From Burkholderia savannae (GTDB taxonomy: Bacteria > Pseudomonadota > Gammaproteobacteria > Burkholderiales > Burkholderiaceae), in the NCBI RefSeq assembly GCF_001524445.2, contig NZ_CP013417.1:2914001-2978000 (forward strand): DNA of 64,000 nucleotides. Reading direction: 5' to 3'. A program made the translations under genes and the position numbers. Below the pieces are notes generated by a model that saw only the letters and a list, made by a program, of their open reading frames with translations, ran no database searches and had not been told where the DNA came from. Below are positions 1 to 7,702 of this stretch, in pieces (the stretch's first letter is position 1; each line of letters begins with the position of its first letter).

Positions 1-1
1 T

Positions 2-859
2 CCCGCGGGTGCGCTCAACGTCGTGACGGGCTACGGCCACGAAGCGGGCGCGGCGCTCGCACGCCATCCGGGCATCGATCACATCTCGTTCACCGGCTCG
101 CCGGATACAGGCCGCCTCGTCGCGCAGATGGCGGCCGAGCACCACGCGAGCGTCACGCTCGAGTTGGGCGGCAAGTCGCCGCAGATCGTGTTCGCCGACG
201 CGGATCTCGACGCCGCGCTGCCCGTGCTCGTATCGGCGATCGTGCAGAACGCCGGCCAGACCTGCTCGGCCGGCAGCCGCGTGCTGATCGACAGGGCGGT
301 CTACGAGCCGCTCGTCGAGCGTCTCGCCACCGCGTTCAACGGGCTGAAGGTCGGCCCCGGCCGCGCCGATCTCGACTGCGGGCCGCTCATCAGCGCGAAA
401 CAGCAGCAGCGCGTGTGGGATTTCCTGTCCGACGCGCAGCACGACGGCATCGTGATGGCCGCGCACGGCGAAGTCGTGCCGGACGCGCCCGAAACGGGCT
501 TCTACCAGGCGCCCGCGCTGCTGCGCGATGTCCCGCACACGCACCGGCTCGCGCAGGAGGAAGTGTTCGGCCCGGTGCTCGCGGCGATGAAGTTCGCCGA
601 CGAGGACGAAGCGCTCGCGCTTGCGAACGGCACGCCGTACGGGCTCGTCGCGGGCGTGTGGACACGCGACGGCGCGCGCCAGATGCGGCTCGCGCGCCGG
701 CTGCGCGCGGGGCAAGTGTTCGTCAACAACTACGGCGCGGGCGGCGGCGTCGAGCTGCCGTTCGGCGGCACCGGGCGCTCGGGCTACGGCCGCGAGAAAG
801 GCTTCGAGGCGCTGTACGGCTTCACCGTGCTGAAGACGATCGCGCTCAAGCACGACTGA
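2..859 (+). CDS. Aldehyde dehydrogenase, C-terminal part (cut by window edge)
   Basis: The reading frame is already open at the window edge, so only the last 285 or so residues are present. The visible part has the NAD(P)-dependent aldehyde dehydrogenase signatures in the right order: FTGS, then the catalytic-glutamate motif LELGGKSP, then the nucleophilic-cysteine motif NAGQTCSAGSR, and near the C-terminus EEVFGPV and PFGGTGRSGYGREKG. The family oxidises an aldehyde to the carboxylic acid in the cytoplasm. The next two genes, a short-chain dehydrogenase and an MFS carrier, follow on the same strand, which suggests a small catabolic operon that takes up a substrate and oxidises it in two steps. 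The substrate cannot be read from the sequence. Confidence 0.93.
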   Translation, partial: PAGALNVVTGYGHEAGAALARHPGIDHISFTGSPDTGRLVAQMAAEHHASVTLELGGKSPQIVFADADLDAALPVLVSAIVQNAGQTCSAGSRVLIDRAVYEPLVERLATAFNGLKVGPGRADLDCGPLISAKQQQRVWDFLSDAQHDGIVMAAHGEVVPDAPETGFYQAPALLRDVPHTHRLAQEEVFGPVLAAMKFADEDEALALANGTPYGLVAGVWTRDGARQMRLARRLRAGQVFVNNYGAGGGVELPFGGTGRSGYGREKGFEALYGFTVLKTIALKHD

Positions 860-978
860 GCGGGCGCGCAATGCCGCACGGCACAGCGCGCGAGCGCGCG
901 TCACCGCCCGCCGTCGTCATGGCGGCGTTCGCGTTCGCAACGTTCGCAACGTTCACGACAAGATCCAGGAGACAATCG

Positions 979-1737
979 ATGCGGTTGAGCGGCAAGACGG
1001 CCGTCGTCACGGGCGCAGGCTCGGGCTTCGGCGAAGGCATCGCGAAAACGTTCGCGCGCGAGGGCGCGTGCGTCGTCGTCAACGATCTGAACGCGGCGGC
1101 GGCCGAGCGCGTCGCGAGCGAAATCGCGCTCGCGGGCGGCCGCGCGCTCGCCATCGCGGGCGACGTGTCGCGCGGCAACGACTGGCGCGCGCTGCTCGAC
1201 GCCGCGCTCGACGCGTTCGGCGGCGTGCACGTCGTCGTCAACAACGCGGGCACCACGCATCGCAACAAGCCGGTGCTCGACGTCACCGAAGCCGAGTTCG
1301 ATCGCGTGTATGCGGTCAACATGAAGAGCCTCTTCTGGAGCGTGCAGACGTTCGTGCCGTACTTTCGCCAAGCGGGCGGCGGCGCGTTCGTCAACATCGC
1401 GTCGACCGCTGGCGTGCGGCCGCGCCCGGGCCTCGTCTGGTACAACAGCACGAAGGGCGCGATGATCACCGCGAGCAAGACTCTCGCCGTCGAGCTCGGA
1501 GCCGACCGGATTCGCGTGAACTGCGTGAACCCGGTGCTCGGCGAGACCGGCCTCACGGCCGAGTTCATGGGCGTGCCGGACACGCCGGAGAACCGCGCGC
1601 GCTTCATCGCGACGATCCCGCTCGGCCGCCTGTCGACGCCGCAGGACATCGCGAACGCGGCGCTCTATCTCGCATCCGACGACGCGGCGTTCGTCACCGG
1701 CGTGTGCGTCGAAGTCGACGGCGGCCGCTGCGTCTGA
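979..1737 (+). CDS. SDR-family oxidoreductase
   Basis: A classical short-chain dehydrogenase/reductase of 252 residues. The Rossmann motif TGAGSGFG is at residues 11-18, NNAG at 88-91, and the catalytic triad is S142, Y155 and K159 (YNSTK) with the usual spacing. These enzymes use NAD(P)(H) to interconvert an alcohol and a ketone, or act on 3-oxoacyl substrates. The start was chosen at the ATG preceded by AGGAG (about 967-971); the frame is open far upstream but has no other good start. It lies 119 nt after the aldehyde dehydrogenase and 67 nt before the transporter, so co-transcription is likely. Substrate unknown. Confidence 0.93.
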   Translation: MRLSGKTAVVTGAGSGFGEGIAKTFAREGACVVVNDLNAAAAERVASEIALAGGRALAIAGDVSRGNDWRALLDAALDAFGGVHVVVNNAGTTHRNKPVLDVTEAEFDRVYAVNMKSLFWSVQTFVPYFRQAGGGAFVNIASTAGVRPRPGLVWYNSTKGAMITASKTLAVELGADRIRVNCVNPVLGETGLTAEFMGVPDTPENRARFIATIPLGRLSTPQDIANAALYLASDDAAFVTGVCVEVDGGRCV

Positions 1738-1804
1738 ACGCGCCGCGCCGCCCGCCCGCGCTCCACCCCGCCTGCCGCCATTCAAACGTGCCAGAGGAGA
1801 CATC

Positions 1805-3112
1805 ATGGCCAGCACCGCGCCGGCGTTCACGCCGACTCCGCCGTCCGCCTTCGAGGCGGCAACCTACCGCAAGGTCTCGTGGCGGCTCGCGCCGCTGCTG
1901 CTGCTCTGCTACGTGGTCGCGTATCTCGATCGCGTGAACGTCGGCTTCGCGAAACTGCAGATGGCGTCCGACCTGCATCTGTCCGACGCGGTCTACGGCC
2001 TCGGCGCGGGCATCTTCTTCGTCGGCTACTTTCTGTTCGAGGTCCCGAGCAACGTGATCCTGCACCGGGTCGGCGCGCGGGTGTGGATCGCGCGGATCAT
2101 GGTCACGTGGGGCATCATCTCCGCGCTGACGATGTTCGTGTCGACGCCCGCGATGTTCTACACGATGCGCTTCCTGCTCGGCGTCGCGGAAGCGGGCTTC
2201 TTCCCCGGCGTGATCCTCTATCTGACCTACTGGTATCCAGCGCACCGCCGCGGCAGGATGACCACGCTCTTCATGACGGCCGTCGCGCTGTCGGGCGTCG
2301 TCGGCGGCCCGATCTCCGGCTACATCCTGAAAACGTTCGACGGCGCGAACGGCTGGCACGGCTGGCAGTGGCTGTTCCTGCTCGAGGGCGTGCCGTCGGT
2401 GCTCGTCGGCATCCTGCTGCTGTTCGCGCTCGACGACCGGATCGCGAAGACGGCATGGCTCGACGACGATGAAAAGGCCCTCCTCACGCGCAACATCGCG
2501 CTCGAGGACGCGCGCAAAGAAGACCTGCCGCTCGCCGTCGTGTTCGCGAGCCCGCGCGTGTGGCTGATGGGCCTCATCTATTTCTCGTTCGTGATGGGGC
2601 TCTACGGCGTCGGCTTCTGGCTGCCGACGCTGATCAAGTCGACGGGCGTGACCGACACGTTCTCGATCGGCCTGCTGTCCGCCGTGCCGTATGCGGCGGC
2701 CGTCGTCGCGATGCTCGCGATCGCGCACAGCGCGGACCGCCGCCGCGAGCGGCGCTGGCATCTCGCGATCCCCGCGGCGGCGGGCGCGCTCGGGCTCGTG
2801 CTGTCGGTCGTCTGGGCGCACGACACGGTGCTCGCGATGCTCGGCCTCACGATCGCGACGATGGGCATCCTGACGACGCTGCCTCTCTTCTGGAGCCTGC
2901 CGACCGCGTTTCTCGGCGGCACGGCCGCGGCCGCGGGCATCGCGATCATCAATTCGGTCGGCAATCTGGCCGGCTTCCTGAGCCCGTACCTCGTCGGCTG
3001 GCTCAAGCAGGCGACCGCGTCGAACGACGCCGGGATGTACATGCTCGCCGGGTTCCTCTTGCTGGGCGGCCTGCTCGCGCTGTCGGTGCCGAAGGCGCTC
3101 GTCGACATCTGA
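1805..3112 (+). CDS. MFS transporter, anion:cation symporter type
   Basis: A 435-residue inner-membrane carrier with about 12 hydrophobic segments and a central charged loop near residues 205-235. The first loop motif DRVNVGFAKLQM is typical of the anion:cation symporter family, which imports organic anions such as hydroxy-, keto- and aromatic acids with protons. An AGAGGAGA ribosome-binding site precedes the ATG. Being last in a run with an aldehyde dehydrogenase and a short-chain dehydrogenase, it probably imports the acid or precursor that those enzymes handle. That is inferred from position only. Confidence 0.92.
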   Translation: MASTAPAFTPTPPSAFEAATYRKVSWRLAPLLLLCYVVAYLDRVNVGFAKLQMASDLHLSDAVYGLGAGIFFVGYFLFEVPSNVILHRVGARVWIARIMVTWGIISALTMFVSTPAMFYTMRFLLGVAEAGFFPGVILYLTYWYPAHRRGRMTTLFMTAVALSGVVGGPISGYILKTFDGANGWHGWQWLFLLEGVPSVLVGILLLFALDDRIAKTAWLDDDEKALLTRNIALEDARKEDLPLAVVFASPRVWLMGLIYFSFVMGLYGVGFWLPTLIKSTGVTDTFSIGLLSAVPYAAAVVAMLAIAHSADRRRERRWHLAIPAAAGALGLVLSVVWAHDTVLAMLGLTIATMGILTTLPLFWSLPTAFLGGTAAAAGIAIINSVGNLAGFLSPYLVGWLKQATASNDAGMYMLAGFLLLGGLLALSVPKALVDI

Positions 3113-3148
3113 TTCGACGCGCGGCGCGCCCGTGCCGGCAAAAACGAA

Positions 3149-3179
3149 AACGGCGGCCACCAAGGCCGCCGTCTTCTTT
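3149..3179. terminator. Bidirectional intrinsic terminator
   Basis: A 9-bp perfect stem (ACGGCGGCC 3150-3158, GGCCGCCGT 3164-3172) with a 5-nt loop. It is followed on the plus strand by a T-rich tail (CTTCTTT) and flanked on the other side by A-rich sequence, which gives a T-rich tail on the minus strand. It sits between the convergent MFS gene and hemY and can serve both. Confidence 0.85.
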
Positions 3180-3220
3180 GCGTCCCGCCCGCGCGCCGGG
3201 CGACGCCCCGGCGCGAACGC

Positions 3221-4411
3221 TCAAACAACCGTGATCGAGAGCGCGCTTTCGCGATAATGCTGCGCGGCCTTGTCGGTCTCGCCGAGATGCTCGAACAGGC
3301 GCGCGAGCGCGCGATGCGTGCGGATCTTGAGCGGCTCGTCGTCGGCGAGCTTCAGCGCCGATTCGAGGAACGACTGCGCCTTGCCCCACAGTTGCTGCTG
3401 CTGGCACAGCCGGCCGAGCGCGAACAGCAGGTCCGCGTCTTCCGGGCGTTCCCGGCGCCAACCCTCCGCCTTCTGGATCAGCGGCAGCGCGTCGGAGCCC
3501 GCCGTGTCCGGATAGCGGCGCAGCAGCCGCGCGTTCCAGTTGTGCGCGAGCGCGTCCTCGACGATTCGCCGCGCTTCCTGGCGGCGCTCGAGCGCGATCA
3601 GCAATTCGGCCGCGAGATCCGCGAGGCGCGGCGACTGCCGCTCGGCGGCCGACAGCGACTGCCACACTTCGAGGAGCGCGTCGGCGTCGTGCCGGCGATC
3701 GCGCAGCAGATGCTCGGCCGCCTGCTGGCGCAGACGCACGGCGGCGGCCGGATGCAGCGCCTCGCGCTTTTCGAGCGCCTTCGCGATCTTCAGCACCTCG
3801 CCCCAGTTCTTCAGTTGCTGCTGCGCGCGCAGCGCGATCTGCTGCGCATGGATGCGCTTGCCGCCCGACGCCTGCATCTCGGCGAGCGCGGCGAGCGCGC
3901 CCTCGGCGTCGCGGCCGTCCGCACGCATGTCGGCCGTCGCGAGCAGGCGCGCGTCCTGCCATTCCTGCCCGCTCACCTTCGCGAGCCATTCGTCGCGACG
4001 CGCATACTCGTGCATCCGGTGCGTCGCCGCGGCGGCGATGAGGCTCGCCGCGCCCTGGTTCGCGTCGACCGCGAGCGCATCGCGCGCGGCCTTTTCCGCA
4101 CGCGAGAAGCGGCCCGCGTACAGGTTCGCGAGCGCGTCGCGCAACGAGGCCTGCGCGCGCTCGTTGCGCATCCGCGCGCGATACGCGGCGACGCGCTGCG
4201 GCATCCGCCACACGTTGCGCACGATCCGCATCAGCGCATACAGCACGATGAAGGCGACGATGATCGCGAGCACGAAGAAGTTGAGCGACACGTCGACGCG
4301 ATACGGCGGGTAGACGATCAGCACCTGGCCGGTGTCGAAGCGGCCGACCGTCGCGAGCGCCGCGGCGATCGCGAACAGCACGGCGAGCCAAATGATTCCA
4401 CGCAGCGTCAT
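3221..4411 (-). CDS. hemY: HemY, heme-biosynthesis-associated TPR membrane protein
   Basis: A 396-residue protein with two N-terminal membrane helices (about residues 5-22 and 44-64), then a soluble helical region of tetratricopeptide type with repeated alanine-rich helix pairs. This is the layout of proteobacterial HemY encoded after hemX. It is not the protoporphyrinogen oxidase also called HemY in Gram-positive bacteria. The exact biochemical role is not settled; it is thought to help late heme synthesis at the membrane. The ATG lies 4 nt after the hemDX stop codon, so translation is probably coupled. It is the last gene of the hemC-hemDX-hemY unit and ends at the shared terminator near 3160. 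Confidence 0.92.
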   Translation of the reverse strand: MTLRGIIWLAVLFAIAAALATVGRFDTGQVLIVYPPYRVDVSLNFFVLAIIVAFIVLYALMRIVRNVWRMPQRVAAYRARMRNERAQASLRDALANLYAGRFSRAEKAARDALAVDANQGAASLIAAAATHRMHEYARRDEWLAKVSGQEWQDARLLATADMRADGRDAEGALAALAEMQASGGKRIHAQQIALRAQQQLKNWGEVLKIAKALEKREALHPAAAVRLRQQAAEHLLRDRRHDADALLEVWQSLSAAERQSPRLADLAAELLIALERRQEARRIVEDALAHNWNARLLRRYPDTAGSDALPLIQKAEGWRRERPEDADLLFALGRLCQQQQLWGKAQSFLESALKLADDEPLKIRTHRALARLFEHLGETDKAAQHYRESALSITVV

Positions 4412-4415
4412 GTCG

Positions 4416-6398
4416 TCAACCCCGGCTCTTGAACTGTTGAACCGCGTTCAGGCTCGTGTTGAGGTTCGGCACCGCGACCGTCAGCGACGCGGCGTCGACC
4501 TGCTTGAGCAGATCCTGAACGATCCGGGTGTCCTTCGACGCGCCGTCGAAGTAGCGCGCGACGGCCGCCTGCGCGGCATGCAGATCGGACTTCATCGCGC
4601 CGTCGTTGCGCGCGAGGAGCGACAGCCGCGCGCTCAGCAGGCGCAGCTTCACGTTCTCGCGCACGAAGTAGCCTTCCTCGGGCGACGCGAGCATCGCGTC
4701 CGCGTGGTCGATGCGGCGCACTTCGACGAGCGACTTCAGCTGCGCGCCGATGCCCGCCGAGAAGCCGCGCCACCACGCCTTCCAGCGCGGCTCGCCCGCC
4801 GCCGCGGCCGCCTGCTCGGCGTTCGCGGCGACGTCTGGCGTCGTTTGCGCGTGCGGCGCGATCGCTTCGCCCGCGAGCGGCAGCGCGTCGACCTTCCCGA
4901 TCGCGTCGTCGAGCTTGATCGCGAGCCCGGTGAGATCCGCCGACGGCGCGGCCTTCAACCGTTCGATGTCCTGCGCGATCGCCTTGCGCACGACGACGGC
5001 CTGCGCGCTCTGCGACGACGCGAGCCGCGAATCGGCGTTCTGCAGCGCGATCAGCGCGAGCTGCGTGTTGCCCGTCAGCAGGAGCTGCTGGCTCGCGCTC
5101 GACAGCATCTGGCCGACTTCCTCGATCATCCACGCGTCGCGATTGCGCGACAGGTCCTGATACTGCTGCTGCAGCGCGGTCTGCGCGGTCTGCGCATCGG
5201 CGAGCTTGCCTTCGAGCTGCGACAACTGCGAATCGGCCTGATGCACGCTCGCGAGCGCCTGATCGGTCTTCGTGCGGATCTCGGCCGTCTGCGCGTCGAG
5301 CGCCTTCTGCCGCTCGACCGCGTGCTGGTCGAGGCGATCGACCTTACGGTTCAGCGCATAGCCGCCGACGCCCGCCGCGGCCGCGATCACGGCGACCACG
5401 AACCACAGCGCCGCGCTCGAGCCGCTGCGCCGCTCTTTCGTTTCAAACGGCGTAAACGGTTGATTCGGCGGCGCAACGGGGGCCGCGGCCGGTTTGGAAG
5501 AGACGTCTTTGGTATCGTTGGTGTCTGTCATGCGAGAAGGCATCGGAGCGGCAGTCGCCGGTTGATCGGCCTGATCGGCCAACGTACGAAACGCGCGGAC
5601 GATGCGCTCATCGCCTGCGCCGGACAGCGTAATCCTATCAAAACCGAGTGCGCGCGCGGTCTCGACGATCCGCGGATGCGGCGCGACGAACTGCGCGTGC
5701 GTCAGCGCGTCGATCTCGGTCTCGTTCAAATGCTCGTGCGCGAGCTCGCGCAAATTGCGTACGCCTTCCGAGCTCGTCACGAGCCACGCGTGCGGCGCGC
5801 CCGACAGCAGCGCATGCACGCGCTCCCACGCGCCGATCGAAGGCTCCGGGCTCACGCGCCGATACGCGGCGACGAGCTCGACCTCGGCGCCCGCTTCGCG
5901 CAGCCGCTCGGCGAGCCATTCGCGGCCGCCGTCGCCGCGCACGATCAGCACGCGTTTGCCGGCGAGCTTCGCCTCGCCGTCGAACGCGCGGACGATCTCG
6001 GCGAAGAGGCTTTCGGAATCGTAGTGCGGCTCGCCGCCGCCGTCGTCCGGCTCGCGCGGCGCGATCACGCGATGCGCGCCCGCCGCGATTCCATGCCGCG
6101 CGAGCGCGGCGACGCTGCCCGGCCCGACCACGCCGATCGGCAGCGGATGCGGCCAGATCGCGCCGAGCCGCGCGAGCGCGTGATCGATCGCGTTCGGCGA
6201 CACGAACACGACGAGCGCGTATGCATCGAGCCGCGCGAACGCGTCGGCGAGCGGCGCGTCGTCGGCGAGCGGCGCGATGTCGATGAGCGGAAAGTCGAGC
6301 ACGTCGAGGCCCGCCGCGGCAAGCTGCGCGGCAAGCTCCGCCGATTGTCCGTCGGGGCGCGTGAGCACCGCCGTGAACGCGCGCGGCGCGCCCGCCAT
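4416..6398 (-). CDS. hemDX: Fused uroporphyrinogen-III synthase HemD / membrane protein HemX
   Basis: One uninterrupted frame of 660 residues. Residues 1 to about 270 are a HemD-type uroporphyrinogen-III synthase, which closes hydroxymethylbilane with inversion of ring D. After a proline/threonine-rich linker (about 275-325) comes a HemX-type part: one membrane helix near residues 329-349, a coiled-coil stretch, then a periplasmic-type helical domain to the end. In most proteobacteria hemD and hemX are separate genes; the fusion is seen in Burkholderia annotations. An internal ATG at 5531 (residue 290) lacks a good ribosome-binding site, so separate HemX synthesis is not obviously supported. 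The start codon shares one base with the hemC stop (TGATG). Confidence 0.9.
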   Translation of the reverse strand: MAGAPRAFTAVLTRPDGQSAELAAQLAAAGLDVLDFPLIDIAPLADDAPLADAFARLDAYALVVFVSPNAIDHALARLGAIWPHPLPIGVVGPGSVAALARHGIAAGAHRVIAPREPDDGGGEPHYDSESLFAEIVRAFDGEAKLAGKRVLIVRGDGGREWLAERLREAGAEVELVAAYRRVSPEPSIGAWERVHALLSGAPHAWLVTSSEGVRNLRELAHEHLNETEIDALTHAQFVAPHPRIVETARALGFDRITLSGAGDERIVRAFRTLADQADQPATAAPMPSRMTDTNDTKDVSSKPAAAPVAPPNQPFTPFETKERRSGSSAALWFVVAVIAAAAGVGGYALNRKVDRLDQHAVERQKALDAQTAEIRTKTDQALASVHQADSQLSQLEGKLADAQTAQTALQQQYQDLSRNRDAWMIEEVGQMLSSASQQLLLTGNTQLALIALQNADSRLASSQSAQAVVVRKAIAQDIERLKAAPSADLTGLAIKLDDAIGKVDALPLAGEAIAPHAQTTPDVAANAEQAAAAAGEPRWKAWWRGFSAGIGAQLKSLVEVRRIDHADAMLASPEEGYFVRENVKLRLLSARLSLLARNDGAMKSDLHAAQAAVARYFDGASKDTRIVQDLLKQVDAASLTVAVPNLNTSLNAVQQFKSRG

Positions 6399-7369
6399 CA
6401 CGCGCCGCCCTTTTGCGCGCTCGCCGCGACGAGCGCGCGCGCGCCCTGGCGCTCGAGATCGTCGGACACGGCGCGGCCGAGCGCGAGCGCGTCGGCGGGC
6501 GTCGCGGCGCGGGCCTGCGCGCGCGCGACGAGCACGCGGGCGCCGTCCGTCGTCGACACGCTGCCCGTCAGGCGCAGTTCGTCGCCCTGCCACACCGCAT
6601 GCGCGGCGAGCGGCACCTCGCAGCTGCCGCCGAGCGCGCGCGACACAGCGCGCTCGGCCTCGACGGCGAGCGCGGTCGCGGCGTCGTGCAGCGGCGCGAG
6701 CCAGGCGGCGACGTCCGCGCGGCGCGCGGCGATCTCGATGCCGAGCGCGCCCTGGCCCGCGGCGGGCAGGCTGTCTTCGGCGTCGAGCAATGCGCGGATG
6801 CGCGCGGCGAGGCCGAGGCGCTTCAGGCCCGCGGCGGCGAGAATGATCGCCGCGTAGTCGCCGCGGTCGAGCTTCGCGAGCCGCGTGTCGAGATTGCCGC
6901 GCAGCGGCCGCACGTCGAGGTGCGGATGGCGCGCGCGCAGCATCGCCTCGCGGCGCAGGCTCGACGTGCCGACGACGGCGCCCGCGGGCAGTTCGGCAAG
7001 CGACGCGTAGTCGTTCGACACGAACGCGTCGCGCGGGTCCTCGCGGCTCATCACGGCCGCGAGCGCGAAGCCTTCGGGCAACTCCATCGGCACGTCCTTC
7101 AGCGAATGCACGGCGAGATCCGCGCGGCCGTCGGCGAGCGCGTTCTCGAGTTCCTTCACGAAGAGGCCCTTGCCGCCGACCTTCGAGAGCGCACGATCGA
7201 GAATTTGATCGCCGCGCGTCGTCATCCCGAGGATTTTCACGTCGCAAGCTGGATATAATTTGCGCAGCGCATCACGCACATGCTCGGCTTGCCACATGGC
7301 GAGGCGGCTCTCGCGCGACGCGATCGTCAGCGTCGCAGGCAGCTCGGCCGAAAGAGTCTCGGAGTTCAT
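6398..7369 (-). CDS. hemC: Porphobilinogen deaminase (hydroxymethylbilane synthase)
   Basis: A cytoplasmic enzyme of 323 residues that joins four porphobilinogen molecules into hydroxymethylbilane. Visible signatures are [17 protein letters not shown] near the start, [25 protein letters not shown], and the cofactor loop [12 protein letters not shown], where C250 should carry the dipyrromethane cofactor. The frame is open to 7477, but the upstream part has no family similarity, so the ATG at 7369 is chosen; it has no strong ribosome-binding site. First gene of the heme operon, divergent from ppc. Confidence 0.95.
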   Translation of the reverse strand: MNSETLSAELPATLTIASRESRLAMWQAEHVRDALRKLYPACDVKILGMTTRGDQILDRALSKVGGKGLFVKELENALADGRADLAVHSLKDVPMELPEGFALAAVMSREDPRDAFVSNDYASLAELPAGAVVGTSSLRREAMLRARHPHLDVRPLRGNLDTRLAKLDRGDYAAIILAAAGLKRLGLAARIRALLDAEDSLPAAGQGALGIEIAARRADVAAWLAPLHDAATALAVEAERAVSRALGGSCEVPLAAHAVWQGDELRLTGSVSTTDGARVLVARAQARAATPADALALGRAVSDDLERQGARALVAASAQKGGA

Positions 7370-7702
7370 TGCAGGGACATCGAAGGACGGGATTAGGAAC
7401 GGACTATGGTAGCACGCGCGCCTTGCGCCTCCGCCCGCCGGACGGCCGGTGCGCGCGGCCCGCACGGTCTGCGTCAAGATCCCGAACGATCGTTCGGTTC
7501 GAGGCGGAATCCGGCGTCCGCACGCGGGCCCGGCGCCGCAGTCGTCGCGTCGCTCGCCGCGTCGCCCGGTTTCGTCGTCCGACGAGGCCGCGCGCGACGC
7601 GCGTCACGCACCGTGCAGCGCGCGACGCCGCGCCGCTTGATCGCGCTCGCTGTTGCTGGACCGCAGTTCCCGTTCACTCGTGCTTTCCCAAGGAAATCAA
7701 TC
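7370..7702. other. Divergent hemC / ppc intergenic region
   Basis: A 333-bp spacer that must carry both promoters. I see no consensus sigma-70 pair in it. A perfect 16-bp palindrome, CCGAACGATCGTTCGG, lies at 7482-7497, and the ppc ribosome-binding site AAGGA is at 7690-7694. The open frames crossing it have no recognisable protein content. Confidence 0.6.
7482..7497. promoter_or_regulatory. 16-bp perfect palindrome, operator candidate
   Basis: CCGAACGATCGTTCGG reads the same on both strands. It has no T-run, so it is unlikely to be a terminator. Its size and symmetry fit a dimeric regulator of TetR type, and it lies between hemC and ppc. Which gene it would control is unknown. Confidence 0.4.

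Noticed and set aside
6399..7247. HemD-HemX frame extended upstream to 943 residues
   Set aside because: The extension overlaps hemC in another frame. The true start is the ATG sharing a base with the hemC stop.
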